Source: Halobacteria archaeon HArc-gm2 (GTDB taxonomy: Archaea > Halobacteriota > Halobacteria > Halobacteriales > Haloarculaceae). From it: 64,000 bases of DNA. The position numbers were made by a program, and so were the translations under genes. Each line of letters opens with the position of its first letter. The stretch's first letter is position 1. The DNA is taken from the NCBI GenBank assembly GCA_025517465.1, contig JAOPKE010000004.1, positions 386,165-450,164 on the forward strand. The letters are read 5' to 3'. Below, piece by piece: positions 8,430-16,604 of the stretch. Below the pieces are notes generated by a model. That model was not told where the DNA came from. It searched no databases and was given only the letters and a program-made list of their open reading frames with translations.

Positions 8430-9395
8430 ATGAAACGGCCCACCCGTCACCGCGAGCGGCAGCTACAGGAGGAGAACGAACGAGACGAGTCCGAACGGGC
8501 CAAGCAGTGTCCGGAGTGCGAGTCCGTGGACCTGGTCAAAGACGCCGACAGGGGAGAGCTGATATGCGAGGGGTGTGGGCTCGTCGTGGAAGAGGGCAAC
8601 GTCGACCCGGGGCCGGAGTGGCGCGCGTTCAACCACTCCGAACGCCAGGAGAAGTCGCGGGTGGGAGCGCCGACGACGCAGACGATGCACGACAAGGGGC
8701 TGACGACGACGATCGACTGGAAGGACAAGGACGCCTACGGTCGGTCTATCTCCTCGAAGAAACGCAGCCAGATGCACCGCCTGCGGAAGTGGCAAGAGCG
8801 TATCCGGACCAAGGACGCGGGCGAGCGAAACCTGCAGTTCGCGCTCTCGGAAGTCGACCGGATGGCGAGTGCGCTCGGTGTCCCGCGCTCGGTGCGAGAA
8901 GTCGCCTCCGTGATCTACCGGCGCGCGCTCAAAGATGACCTCATCCGCGGCCGGTCCATCGAGGGCGTCGCGACCTCGTGTCTCTACGCCGCCTGTCGCC
9001 AGGAAGGCATCCCCCGGAGCCTCGAGGAGATCGCAGACGTCTCCCGCGTCGACCGCAAAGAGATCGGTCGGACGTATCGGTACGTCTCCCACGAACTCTC
9101 CCTGGAGATGGAACCCGTGGACCCCAAGCAGTACGTCCCGCGGTTCTGTTCGGAACTGGACCTCACCGAAGAAGTCCAGTCGAAGGCCAAGGAGATAATC
9201 CAGGCGACGGCCGAGCAGGGGTTGCTCTCCGGAAAGTCGCCGACTGGCTACGCCGCGGCGGCCATCTACGCCGCCTCACTGCTGTGCAACGAGAAGAAGA
9301 CCCAGCGCGAAGTCGCCGACGTCGCCCAGGTCACGGAAGTGACGATCCGGAATCGGTACCAGGAACAGATCGAAGCGATGGGGATCCATAGTTAG
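8430..9395 (+). CDS. tfb: transcription initiation factor IIB (TFB)
   Basis: This 321-residue protein is archaeal TFB, which recruits RNA polymerase to TBP-bound promoters. The N-terminal zinc ribbon is CPECESV...ICEGCG (residues ~28-51), followed by the B-finger/linker ([15 protein letters not shown]) and two cyclin-like repeats (about 120-210 and 215-310). The C-terminal repeat contains the BRE-contacting helix-turn-helix ([18 protein letters not shown]). Halobacteria have multiple TFB paralogues; this one is full length. It has its own TATA box and is divergent from rnhA. Confidence 0.96.
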   Translation: MKRPTRHRERQLQEENERDESERAKQCPECESVDLVKDADRGELICEGCGLVVEEGNVDPGPEWRAFNHSERQEKSRVGAPTTQTMHDKGLTTTIDWKDKDAYGRSISSKKRSQMHRLRKWQERIRTKDAGERNLQFALSEVDRMASALGVPRSVREVASVIYRRALKDDLIRGRSIEGVATSCLYAACRQEGIPRSLEEIADVSRVDRKEIGRTYRYVSHELSLEMEPVDPKQYVPRFCSELDLTEEVQSKAKEIIQATAEQGLLSGKSPTGYAAAAIYAASLLCNEKKTQREVADVAQVTEVTIRNRYQEQIEAMGIHS

Positions 9396-9540
9396 GTTGG
9401 TACCGAGCGAAGCGAGGTACCAACGAATCGCGAACGGGGAGCGAAGCGACCCGTGAGCAGGCTGGTGCCGACCGCAGGGAGGCACCAGCTATACGCGAGC
9501 GGGAGCGACCGAAGGGAGCGACACGCGAGCAGGCTGGCGG
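9396..9540. repeat. cluster of intergenic hairpins after tfb
   Basis: Between the convergent ends of tfb and a membrane protein gene lie perfect hairpins: GTTGGTACC/GGTACCAAC (9396-9404 with 9416-9424), with the loop GAGCGAAGCGAG, and CTGGTGCC/GGCACCAG (9462-9469 with 9481-9488). A further GC-rich part (9494-9530) shares the words GCGAGCGGGAGCGA and GCGACACGCGAGC with the region at 30012-30040. Such structures between convergent genes could end transcripts; no T-run follows, so this is uncertain. Confidence 0.5.
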
Positions 9541-9557
9541 GCCGTGAGACGAGCTGG

Positions 9558-9965
9558 TCACACCGCCTCTGGCTGGTCATCGCTCGCGTCCCGGCCACGT
9601 GAGATGCCGCGGACGGACCGATCGTCGCCGGTGAACGTCGTCACGAACGCGACGAGACTCACGACGGCGACGAGGCCGCCGCCGATCATGGTGACTGACG
9701 TGAACACGGGAACGAGGCCGAAGACGACGGGGGAGACGGCGAGGACCGCCCCGAACACGGCCGCGGCGAGCGCGACCGAACGGGACGCGTCCTTGCCGTA
9801 GGCGATCCGGTAAGCGGTGTAACCCATCGCGAGGGTCGCGAACTCGCCCACCAGGACGTTGGTCAGTGCCTGTCCGTGGCTCACGCGCCAGAGGGCCGGG
9901 GCGAAGATGGTACCGAGCGCGGCGACCGTGGCGACCACCGCCGCCAGTTTGAGAACGCGGGACAT
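9558..9965 (-). CDS. small four-helix membrane protein
   Basis: This 135-residue protein has four predicted membrane segments (residues ~4-22, 35-52, 65-85, 88-108) and a charged C-terminal tail. The segment LWRVSHGQALTNVLVGEFATLAMG loosely resembles SPW-repeat-type membrane proteins. No catalytic residues are visible. It converges with tfb and is divergent from nreA. Function unknown. Confidence 0.7.
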   Translation of the reverse strand: MSRVLKLAAVVATVAALGTIFAPALWRVSHGQALTNVLVGEFATLAMGYTAYRIAYGKDASRSVALAAAVFGAVLAVSPVVFGLVPVFTSVTMIGGGLVAVVSLVAFVTTFTGDDRSVRGISRGRDASDDQPEAV

Positions 9966-10127
9966 GCCTGGTGTAAACGTACGGACTGGACACTCCTAAC
10001 TGTTAGCCTCAGTGAGAGGTGCGGCGCCAGCGGATCGGGGCTCGGGCAAGTCGCCACCGCCGCTGCGGCGTGAGACTCCGAGCCCGCCGGGACAGATTCT
10101 TACCCCCCTGCGTCCAAGGGGAGGTAG

Positions 10128-11414
10128 ATGCGTCTCGACGAGTTCGTCGCGGGGTTCGAGCGGGACGAAGCGGCCGAGCGACGGCGCCTCGCCGGGGAAA
10201 AGTCCTACGAGATCACCAACTACCTGGACGACGTCGAACAGCAGTTCAAGGAGACGGTCCAGGGCGACTCGCTGTTCGGTTCGACCGCGCCCGAGATTTT
10301 CGTCGGCCGGTCGGGCTACCCGAACATCTCCACCGGCGTGCTCTCGCCGATGGCCCAGGACGCCGACGCCGCCGACTTCGCCACCAGCGGCGAGTGGTAC
10401 CAGCGCGGCCTGGGCATCGACGACGTGCTCCAGCGCCGGACCGGCCTGCTCAACTCCACGCGGTCGGCGAAGGTCAACGTCGACGACGTCTGGGACGGCT
10501 TCGTCGGCACCCAGCGCGAAGTGGCCATCGCCGACAGACCCGTCGACGTCGAGGTGGGGCTGGACGACGCCTCGAACCTCGACATCGGTCTGGACGACAT
10601 CTCGACGCCGACCGGTCCGCGGGCCCGGGCCAGCAGCGCCGAACTCGCGGAGAATCCCCACGTCCCCCGCTCCGTCGAGAAGACGCTGGAGGACGACGAC
10701 TGGCGCGCCGAGGGGGCGATGACGTACCTCTACAACCGCGGGTTCGACGTGTACGAGGTCAACACCATCCTCTCTGCGGGCGCCATGGGCCAGAACCACG
10801 AGCGCAAACTCGTCCCGACGCGCTGGTCCATCACCGCCGTCGACGACACCGTCGGCAAGTACCTCCGCGGCGGCGTCCTGAACCGTGACACCATCGACAC
10901 GACCGAGGTCTGGTACAACGAGTACATGGGCAACCGGTACTGGGTCGTCCTGACGCCGGGTCGCTGGGAGTTCGAACTCGTCGAGATGAAAGCCCCCGAG
11001 AGCGTCTGGAACCCCGTCGCCGAGTCCTACTACCTCTCCAGCGCCAGCGAGGGGTACGAGGGCCGCACCGGCTACGTCGAGGAGACCGCCGGCGCGTACT
11101 ACGCCTCCCGCCTCGGCGTGCTGGAACACCTGCAGGAGCGCGACCGACAGGCCAAGTGTCTGGTGCTGCGTGAGGTCACCGACGAGTACTGGGCCCCCGT
11201 CGGCGTCTGGCAGGTCCGCGAGGGCGTCCGCAACGCCTTCCAGCAGGGCGCCGGCGACGCGAGCAACCCCCGTCTCGCCGACCAGCCGGCCGAGGCCGAG
11301 ACGTTCCGCGACGCCGTCAACGCCGTCGCCCAGCAGCTGCCGGTGTCGCTGAACACGCTCCGCCGCAAGTCCGACATGGTCGCCGGACTGCAGTCGCAGA
11401 TCACCGACTTCTGA
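10128..11414 (+). CDS. nreA: archaeal DNA repair protein NreA
   Basis: This 428-residue protein matches the archaeal Nre family (NreA in Haloferax is linked to DNA damage repair and PCNA). Visible family features are the TAPEIFVGRSGYPNISTG stretch near residue 50, GMGIDD-like QRGLGIDDVLQRRTG (~92-106), and LSAGAMGQNHERKLVPTRWS (~218-237). The last residues, QSQITDF, fit a PCNA-interacting peptide (Q-x-x-I-x-x-F) at the extreme C-terminus. There is no N-terminal zinc ribbon, unlike NreB. The first of the small membrane-protein genes follows 39 bp downstream. Confidence 0.9.
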   Translation: MRLDEFVAGFERDEAAERRRLAGEKSYEITNYLDDVEQQFKETVQGDSLFGSTAPEIFVGRSGYPNISTGVLSPMAQDADAADFATSGEWYQRGLGIDDVLQRRTGLLNSTRSAKVNVDDVWDGFVGTQREVAIADRPVDVEVGLDDASNLDIGLDDISTPTGPRARASSAELAENPHVPRSVEKTLEDDDWRAEGAMTYLYNRGFDVYEVNTILSAGAMGQNHERKLVPTRWSITAVDDTVGKYLRGGVLNRDTIDTTEVWYNEYMGNRYWVVLTPGRWEFELVEMKAPESVWNPVAESYYLSSASEGYEGRTGYVEETAGAYYASRLGVLEHLQERDRQAKCLVLREVTDEYWAPVGVWQVREGVRNAFQQGAGDASNPRLADQPAEAETFRDAVNAVAQQLPVSLNTLRRKSDMVAGLQSQITDF

Positions 11415-11453
11415 TTCGACAGTGCTTTGACGAGTGCCGCGGCAGGCGAGGAT

Positions 11454-11666
11454 ATGGTCGCTGGCATCCCCGGCTGGAACGAGATAGCTATCCTCGGCAC
11501 GTTGGTCCTGTTTTACGGTGCAGTGGCGGCCGGTGCCATCGGATTGCTCCGATGGATCGTGGATCGGCGAACGAGAGAACTCCGCCAGCGCGTCGCGTTG
11601 CTGGAGCACAAAGTAACCGAGATCGAAGCCGCTGCCGACGACGACAGTCTGGACGGGGCGGAGTGA
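11454..11666 (+). CDS. TatA-like mini membrane protein, array member 1
   Basis: This frame encodes 70 residues: a short N-terminus MVAGIPGWNEIAIL, one membrane helix (~10-35), and a cytoplasmic coiled coil (RTRELRQRVALLEHKVTEIE). It is the most divergent of a tandem group of five small genes (11454-12783) that share a Gly-Pro-Gly or Pro-x-x-Glu entry into the helix, as in TatA/TatB. It starts 39 bp after nreA and has no strong TATA box, so it may be cotranscribed with nreA. Its function is unknown. Confidence 0.65.
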   Translation: MVAGIPGWNEIAILGTLVLFYGAVAAGAIGLLRWIVDRRTRELRQRVALLEHKVTEIEAAADDDSLDGAE

Positions 11667-11715
11667 CGGCGAAGCAGCGTTCACTGACATGCTGTCCCGG
11701 CAGCCAGGCCGGTGT

Positions 11716-11723
11716 GTTTAACA
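11716..11723 (+). promoter_or_regulatory. TATA box of array member 2
   Basis: GTTTAACA lies 24-31 bp upstream of the ATG at 11747, giving a leaderless arrangement. Confidence 0.55.
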
Positions 11724-11746
11724 ACTGACCGTCAGAAGCCCCCGCT

Positions 11747-11980
11747 ATGCCCTCCACGATCGCGCAAATCGGAATCCCCGGGTTTCAGGAACTGATTATC
11801 GTCCTCCTGATTAGTCTCCTGATTTTCGGCATTCCGATAGCTCTCATCGTCGTGTTCATTCGACGCAAACGAGCGGCCGACGCTGCGACCGAAGAGCGCG
11901 TTGCGGAACTCGAACGGGAGGTCGAGGAGCTACGAGCGGCAGACTCCGAGAGCGACCGGGCGTCTGGCGGTGATCGCTAA
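11747..11980 (+). CDS. TatA-like mini membrane protein, array member 2
   Basis: This frame encodes 77 residues. The N-terminus IGIPGFQELIIVLLISLLIFG closely resembles haloarchaeal TatA (Pro-Gly, a Glu at the helix entrance, and an FG hinge). However, the amphipathic helix of TatA is replaced by a second hydrophobic stretch and then a coiled coil EERVAELEREVEELR. Members 3 and 4 share the same coiled-coil block almost word for word. It has its own promoter. I would not call it a functional TatA on this evidence. Confidence 0.75.
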   Translation: MPSTIAQIGIPGFQELIIVLLISLLIFGIPIALIVVFIRRKRAADAATEERVAELEREVEELRAADSESDRASGGDR

Positions 11981-12017
11981 CGGGTAAGGGACAGCCTGGA
12001 ACTGCCTGTAGAAGCAA

Positions 12018-12027
12018 GTATTTAACG
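12018..12027 (+). promoter_or_regulatory. TATA box of array member 3
   Basis: GTATTTAACG lies about 25-34 bp before the ATG at 12052. Confidence 0.55.
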
Positions 12028-12051
12028 AGCCATTCCGAGAAATTATCGCCA

Positions 12052-12294
12052 ATGTACCAAACCGCCCTCCAAGTCGGAATACCCGGCACGCAAGAGATAC
12101 TGATCATTCTCCTCATACTGATCGTACTCGTGGCCCCAGCCGTGGTCGTCGTTCTCGTTGCCCTGGGTGTTCTCCGTCTGTGGCAAGGTGACTCGACCAG
12201 TAACGAGGAACGGATCGCGGAACTCGAACGGGAAGTCGAGGAACTTCGGGAGGAGTCGTCTTCCACGGACGGAACGCCTGACGGCCGAGACTGA
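12052..12294 (+). CDS. TatA-like mini membrane protein, array member 3
   Basis: This frame encodes 80 residues: VGIPGTQEILIILLILIVLV leads into a long hydrophobic region up to residue ~45, then a coiled coil EERIAELEREVEELREE and a polar tail. The layout is that of members 2 and 4 with a longer hydrophobic part, and no FG hinge. It has its own promoter and a 71-bp gap to the previous gene. Function unknown. Confidence 0.75.
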   Translation: MYQTALQVGIPGTQEILIILLILIVLVAPAVVVVLVALGVLRLWQGDSTSNEERIAELEREVEELREESSSTDGTPDGRD

Positions 12295-12361
12295 CGCCGT
12301 CGTTCTACCGAATTCGGACGCCACGAGAGGCGAAACGTGGCTTCCGAACAGTCGAGGGAGT

Positions 12362-12370
12362 AGTTTTAAC
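12362..12370 (+). promoter_or_regulatory. TATA box of array member 4
   Basis: AGTTTTAAC lies 25-33 bp before the ATG at 12395. Confidence 0.5.
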
Positions 12371-12394
12371 ACGACCGGTTCGGTAGCCCGCGCT

Positions 12395-12628
12395 ATGGTT
12401 TCAGTCGTTTTTCAGGTCGGACTCCCCGGCGTTCAGGAACTGATAATCATCCTTCTCAACTTCATCATCCTGGCCGGACTTGTCGGCGGGCTCATCGTCG
12501 TCGTCAAGCGTCTGACCGGGAACGACTCCAAGTCGGACGAACGCATCGCGGAACTCGAACGCGAAGTCGAGGAACTCCGCGAAGAACGCGGGACGGGGAC
12601 GGACGAACCTGACGACGAACTGGAGTAA
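12395..12628 (+). CDS. TatA-like mini membrane protein, array member 4
   Basis: This frame encodes 77 residues: VGLPGVQELIIILLNFIILAG starts the membrane segment, a second hydrophobic run (LVGGLIVVVKRL) follows, and then DERIAELEREVEELREE. The coiled-coil block is nearly identical to that of members 2 and 3, which argues for recent duplication or selection for mutual pairing. The ATG at 12395 was chosen because the frame upstream overlaps member 3 out of frame. Confidence 0.75.
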   Translation: MVSVVFQVGLPGVQELIIILLNFIILAGLVGGLIVVVKRLTGNDSKSDERIAELEREVEELREERGTGTDEPDDELE

Positions 12629-12635
12629 TCTTTAC
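12627..12635 (+). promoter_or_regulatory. possible TATA box of array member 5
   Basis: AATCTTTAC overlaps the stop codon of member 4 and lies 26-34 bp before the ATG at 12661. Confidence 0.4.
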
Positions 12636-12660
12636 CAACAGGTATCGGGATCAGGTAGGT

Positions 12661-12783
12661 ATGGCCGCTATCGTCTTCCCGTTTACCATGGAGTTACTCG
12701 TCATCGTGCTGTTCGGGCTCGTCGCCCTTCCGGTGTACGTCGCGACGCGGATCCTCGACGCGGTCGAGGACGCGCTGTCCTGA
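12661..12783 (+). CDS. TatA-like mini membrane protein, array member 5 (40 residues)
   Basis: A 40-residue frame, MAAIVFPFTMELLVIVLFG followed by LVALPVYVATRILDAVEDALS, sits 32 bp after member 4. It keeps the Glu-Leu-Leu helix entrance and an FG pair like TatA, then an amphipathic C-terminal helix, but lacks the long coiled coil. Its position at the end of a run of similar genes and the candidate TATA box support it being real despite its size. Confidence 0.55.
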   Translation: MAAIVFPFTMELLVIVLFGLVALPVYVATRILDAVEDALS

Positions 12784-12791
12784 GGGGTCCT

Positions 12792-13232
12792 CTAGAGCGC
12801 TGCGAAGGCCTCGTCGACCATCTCGCCGGTCTCGGCGACGATGTCGGCCCACGTCTCGTCGTCGGGCGCCATCCCCACCAGACGAGCGATACGCATGATG
12901 CTGACGTGGTAGACGGTCTGGACGCCCGGTTCTTCCTCCCAGACGATGACGTTGCACGGAAACAGCGCGCCGATCTGTTTGTCGCTGGCGTCGAGCGCAC
13001 GGTCCGCCATCGCCGGGTTGCACGCGCCGAGGACGTAGTACGGGTCACGGTCCGCGTCGACCTTCTCGTTCAGGAGTTCCGACGGGGAGAACTCCACGGG
13101 GACGCCGAAGCCCGCGTCCGTGAACACCTCGCGGACGTGCTCGACGGCGGCCTCGTGGTCCATCTCGATCGTCGCTCGTTCCTCGCCGATGTCATCTGAC
13201 CGCACGGCTTCCGGGTCGAACGGGAGCGTCAT
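12792..13232 (-). CDS. DUF302-domain protein
   Basis: This 146-residue protein has the DUF302 core: an N-terminal DHEAAVEHVREVFTDAGFGV segment and the family hallmark LGACNPAMADRAL (residues ~68-80), then IGALFPCNVIVWEE. The domain forms dimers of unknown activity and occurs widely in bacteria and archaea. The full domain is present. It converges with the small membrane-protein array 8 bp away. Confidence 0.9.
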   Translation of the reverse strand: MTLPFDPEAVRSDDIGEERATIEMDHEAAVEHVREVFTDAGFGVPVEFSPSELLNEKVDADRDPYYVLGACNPAMADRALDASDKQIGALFPCNVIVWEEEPGVQTVYHVSIMRIARLVGMAPDDETWADIVAETGEMVDEAFAAL

Positions 13233-13307
13233 GACTGACGATACAGTGCCGCGCGAGAAAAAGCTGGTCGGTGAGACCGTCGCCGGTCGATGGTCGGGTT
13301 CCGTGTC

Positions 13308-13598
13308 CTACTCGTTCGCCGTCGGAATCGGCCCGTCGCCGATGACGTCACGGACGGCGCTCTCGAACTCGCGGCGGTGCTGGAAGTAGGGAACGTCGAC
13401 GTCGTCCAGCAGCGTCGCCAGTTCCTGCGGACCGTCGGGCGTCCGGACGAGGGTGTCGCCCTCGCGCTCGACGACGGTGCTGTGCTTGATGCCCCAGGTG
13501 AGCCGGGAGCTCACGCGAGCCAGCGGCGCGCCCTCGACCGGTTCGCCGTCGCCGAGTTCGACGGCCGGTCCCTCGTCCTCGCTCTCGTCCTCGCTCAT
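13308..13598 (-). CDS. conserved haloarchaeal protein (possibly DUF5789-like)
   Basis: This 96-residue protein starts at the ATG at 13596-13598. It has an acidic N-terminus, a central region LARVSSRLTWGIKHS, a REGDTLVRTPDGPQEL strand-rich part, and a C-terminal helix (FQHRREFESAVRDVIG). No enzymatic residues stand out. The DUF assignment is from memory and weak. It stands alone; a family 1 element lies upstream. Confidence 0.6.
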   Translation of the reverse strand: MSEDESEDEGPAVELGDGEPVEGAPLARVSSRLTWGIKHSTVVEREGDTLVRTPDGPQELATLLDDVDVPYFQHRREFESAVRDVIGDGPIPTANE

Positions 13599-13671
13599 AC
13601 CCTCCGGTTGCGAGCGGCCGTGATTAGTGCTTTCGGTACGACGTGACGGGGAATTCGCTCCGAACGGGCGG

Positions 13672-13805
13672 AGAAACAACAACACCTCGAAAGCCCCGGC
13701 CCGTTCGCCTCCCGGGACTCGCTGTGCGCGCTCACTCCGTTCGCGTGCTTGCTTCGTCCGGGTTCTGCGAACGGGCCGCCCCTTTCATTCCCACCCACAC
13801 CGGAT
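13672..13805 (-). repeat. Structured element, family 1, copy A
   Basis: Read on the minus strand, the element starts with GGGAATGAAAGGGGC and ends with GGGGCTTTCGAGGTGTT. An 11-bp stem pairs 13698-13708 (GGCCCGTTCGC) with 13767-13777. Inside lie AACCCGGACGA, the motif GCGAACGGAGTGAGC, and CAGCGAGTCCCGGGAG, all of which recur in other copies. It fills most of the 342-bp gap before the gene at 13941. Confidence 0.65.
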
Positions 13806-13940
13806 GGCTCAGCAGCGGTTTTTCACGATGACTGGCCGTCCGTAGCCACCCTTCCCCCAGCCGTCACTGGCACTCGGTCGACTCCCCGTCCGACGATCGT
13901 CTGACGCATTGTTTTGGGTGTCGAACCGAAAGTCGCGCCC

Positions 13941-14840
13941 ATGACGAGCCTCACCGACGTCTACGAGGGACGCGTCGGCCGGGTCGCCAGCCGGCGCCAG
14001 CAGCTCTTCGGCTCGGGGCTGTTTCTCGCCGGCGCGGCGATGCTGGTCGGTGCCATCGGCGTCGCCACGACGGGAATCGGGACGGCGGCACTGAGCGAGT
14101 ACGGGGCCAGGGAAGTCGGCGGCATCCTGGCCGGAATCGGACTGCAGACGGTGCTGCTCGGCGTGTTCGCGTTGCTCCCGGCATCGCGCCGGGTACGCGG
14201 CGCGGCGGTCATCGGCACCGGCGTCGCGCTGCTCGGCGTGGCGCTGTTCCAGCACGTCTATCCGTACCAGTGGGTCGAGTCGGCGCCGCTGTTCGCACTC
14301 GCGACGACGACAGTCTACTTCTTCGGCGTCGTCACGACGTTCTGGTGTCTGTTCGTCGGACTCGCGACGTTCAAGACGCGGAACGACCCGGGCGGCACGG
14401 CCCGGATGGAGGTCACCCAGGAGGGGACCATCCGCCTCGTCGAGGAGGCCCAGTCGACGGGCGGGCTCGGCGGGATCGGCCTGTTCGGCAGGAAGCCCGA
14501 CGGATCGGTCGAGACGCAGACGAACGTCTCGTCGGGACAGTCTGGCGGCGGTGTCGGCCCGTCGGCGGCGGTGAGCGACGGTGGCTCGGCGGCGACGGAC
14601 GGGCTCGACGAAGTCGGAACGAGCACGACGCAGACGCCCCAGTCGACGACGGCTGGCGGGTCCGCTGACCCGATGAGCGACTCCACGGCGCCGAAGACCC
14701 AGCCCGACTCGTACTGCGGGAACTGCCGGCACTTCGAGTACGTCACCATCGACGGCGAACCGGAGCCCTACTGCGCGTATCACGGCGAAGAGCTCGACGA
14801 CATGGACGCGTGTTCGTCCTGGCGCGAGCAGTCGCGGTGA
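13941..14840 (+). CDS. membrane protein with C-terminal cysteine-rich domain (DUF7139-like)
   Basis: This 299-residue protein has four membrane segments in residues ~20-140, a low-complexity Ser/Thr/Gly linker (~165-260), and a terminal zinc-binding-like domain CGNCRHFEYV...PYCAYHGEEL...ACSSW. The cysteine part resembles small domains that appear alone in other haloarchaeal proteins. The N-terminal half fits the haloarchaeal DUF7139 family (recall, not searched). The function is unknown. TFS follows 44 bp downstream with its own promoter. Confidence 0.75.
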   Translation: MTSLTDVYEGRVGRVASRRQQLFGSGLFLAGAAMLVGAIGVATTGIGTAALSEYGAREVGGILAGIGLQTVLLGVFALLPASRRVRGAAVIGTGVALLGVALFQHVYPYQWVESAPLFALATTTVYFFGVVTTFWCLFVGLATFKTRNDPGGTARMEVTQEGTIRLVEEAQSTGGLGGIGLFGRKPDGSVETQTNVSSGQSGGGVGPSAAVSDGGSAATDGLDEVGTSTTQTPQSTTAGGSADPMSDSTAPKTQPDSYCGNCRHFEYVTIDGEPEPYCAYHGEELDDMDACSSWREQSR

Positions 14841-14847
14841 ATCCCTG

Positions 14848-14855
14848 TCTTTAAA
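14848..14855 (+). promoter_or_regulatory. TATA box of the TFS gene
   Basis: CTTTAAAT lies 30-37 bp upstream of the ATG at 14885. Confidence 0.55.
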
Positions 14856-14884
14856 TCACGCCGGCGGCGTATACGAGTGACAAC

Positions 14885-15208
14885 ATGGAATTCTGCGACG
14901 AGTGCGGCTCGATGATGAAGACGGAAGACGGCACGTGGGTCTGCGGGAGCTGTGGCTACGAGAAGGCCCGCGACTCCGGCTCCGAGAGCGCGATGGTCAC
15001 GACCCAGGGGCAAGAAGAGAGCGAAATCGTCGACACCTCCGAGGTCGACGCCGAGGACATGGGGCCGACGACGACGGCGCAGTGTCCCCAGTGCGACAAC
15101 GATCAGGCGTTCTGGGAGATGAAACAGATCCGGTCGGCCGACGAGTCCGAGACGCGCTTTCTCACCTGTACCGAGTGCGAGCACAAGTGGCGCGAAGACG
15201 ACCACTGA
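14885..15208 (+). CDS. tfs: transcription factor S (TFIIS-like)
   Basis: This 107-residue protein stimulates RNA cleavage in stalled archaeal RNA polymerase. It has an N-terminal zinc ribbon (CDECGS...CGSCGY, residues 4-27) and a C-terminal TFIIS ribbon (CPQCDND...CTECEHKWRE, ~70-105). The C-terminal domain carries the acidic pair in the SADESETRF loop needed for cleavage. The length is normal. The next gene starts 6 bp downstream, so they form an operon. Confidence 0.95.
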   Translation: MEFCDECGSMMKTEDGTWVCGSCGYEKARDSGSESAMVTTQGQEESEIVDTSEVDAEDMGPTTTAQCPQCDNDQAFWEMKQIRSADESETRFLTCTECEHKWREDDH

Positions 15209-15214
15209 CCGGTC

Positions 15215-15832
15215 GTGACGGGGAGCGAGTCGGTCTCGTTCCCGACAGTTCCGCGCGATAGACTCGACGCGGGGGGCTGGGTCCAGTCCGAGAAAAACGT
15301 CGAGACGGTGTTCCAGCTCCCCGGTGTGAGCGTTCGGGGAGCGACGCTGCAGTTTCGCGACGACGCCACGTCGACGGCGACTACCGAGAACGCAGACGTC
15401 GAGGCGACGTGGCGGTTCTTCTTCGCGGCGGCGCTCTCCTTCGACCCGGAAGTCCCGCCCACCGCGAGTCGTGCGTTTCTCCTGCCGGTCGTCCGGGCGA
15501 GAGCGATCGACCGGTTCCAGTCGACGCTCCAGGACAGCGGTCTCACCGACGTCGATCGAGTCCGGACGGAACGGCGGCGGATCGGATTCGGGAAGCGGGT
15601 GCCGCTGAGTCGATTCGAGGCCGCGCTGGAGTTCGAGACGCCGGCTGTGACAGTCCCCCTCGCCGGCTGGCTCGGGGCGTGGTACGACGACGGATTCCTC
15701 GTCAGTGGGGGTGCCTACCCCGAACGACCGATAGGGCCGCTACTCGGCCTCGACGATCCACCGCCGGTGCTCCGTCGCGAGGCGTCGACGTACAGACGCG
15801 AACTGCTAGAACTGATGGGGGGTGTCTCGTGA
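15215..15832 (+). CDS. conserved hypothetical protein in TFS operon
   Basis: This 205-residue protein uses a GTG start 6 bp after the tfs stop. It has no membrane segments. It contains a strand-rich N-terminal half and a region RFEAALEFETPAVTVPLAGWLGAW that is not typical of a known family. Position next to tfs and converging with trmI suggests a housekeeping role, but no function can be assigned. Confidence 0.7.
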   Translation: MTGSESVSFPTVPRDRLDAGGWVQSEKNVETVFQLPGVSVRGATLQFRDDATSTATTENADVEATWRFFFAAALSFDPEVPPTASRAFLLPVVRARAIDRFQSTLQDSGLTDVDRVRTERRRIGFGKRVPLSRFEAALEFETPAVTVPLAGWLGAWYDDGFLVSGGAYPERPIGPLLGLDDPPPVLRREASTYRRELLELMGGVS

Positions 15833-15872
15833 CTGCCCGATTACGAAAGGGTCGACAGGAACGAAGCGAACC

Positions 15873-16604
15873 TCACTCCCTGCGCGCGAACGTGAGATAG
15901 CCGGTGTGGCCGACGCCCCGCGTCGACGGCCGCGTGCCGCGGTCGCCGACGTCCATCTCCCGCTGGATGGTCTCCAGCGTCTCCGGGTCCTCGAGGTCGG
16001 CCGCCCGCGCCGCCTCGACGGCCTCGCGGGCCTGTTCGACGAACGGCGAGTAGACGGCGACGTAGCCGCCAGAGACCAGCAGGTCGGGCGCGCGCTCGAC
16101 CACGGCCGCCGCGTCGGCGGTGTCGAGGGTCAGTACGTCGAAGCCCTCGCCATCGGTCAGCGTCGGGAGTTCGTCGGTCACGTCGCCGTGGCGGACCTCG
16201 ACGGCCTCCTCGACGCCGGCCAGCGCCATGTTCTCGCGAGCGACGTCGGCGAAGTCCGCATCGGCTTCGTACGTCGTCACGCGCGCACCGATACGTCCGA
16301 GGTACGCCGAGAGGACGCCAGTGCCAGTCCCCGCGTCGAGGACGCGGTCTCCGGACTGCAGGCCGGTCTGTCCGACGACGAGGCCGATGTCGCGTGGCAT
16401 CATCGGCGCGCCCGTCCGCTCCAGGTGGTTGAAAAGATCCGGGCCGCGGAGCTTCCGCACCCGGAACTCGGTGTCGAGATGCGTCTCGACCGTGTCGCCG
16501 GGTTCGACGTCCTCGGGCACCTCGAGGATACCCAGGTCGGACTCCAGCGTGTCGCCCGGGGCGAGCAGGTACTCGCGGTCCTCGCGGACGAACAGGTAGC
16601 TCAC
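15873..16604 (-). CDS. trmI: tRNA (adenine-N1)-methyltransferase TrmI
   Basis: This 243-residue protein is the archaeal TrmI, which methylates A57/A58 in the T-loop of tRNA as a tetramer. It has the N-terminal strand domain (residues ~1-70), then the SAM site [17 protein letters not shown] (~91-107), an acidic loop YEADADF, and the active-site region [15 protein letters not shown]. Its start overlaps the NAC stop by 4 bp (ATGA), giving a NAC-trmI operon. Confidence 0.92.
   Translation of the reverse strand: MSYLFVREDREYLLAPGDTLESDLGILEVPEDVEPGDTVETHLDTEFRVRKLRGPDLFNHLERTGAPMMPRDIGLVVGQTGLQSGDRVLDAGTGTGVLSAYLGRIGARVTTYEADADFADVARENMALAGVEEAVEVRHGDVTDELPTLTDGEGFDVLTLDTADAAAVVERAPDLLVSGGYVAVYSPFVEQAREAVEAARAADLEDPETLETIQREMDVGDRGTRPSTRGVGHTGYLTFARRE

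Noticed and set aside
9996-11690. 564-residue minus-strand frame
   Set aside because: It is antisense to nreA, whose family match is clear.
11747-12628. Genuine TatA paralogues for Tat secretion
   Set aside because: The amphipathic helix after the hinge is missing and is replaced by more hydrophobic sequence and a coiled coil.
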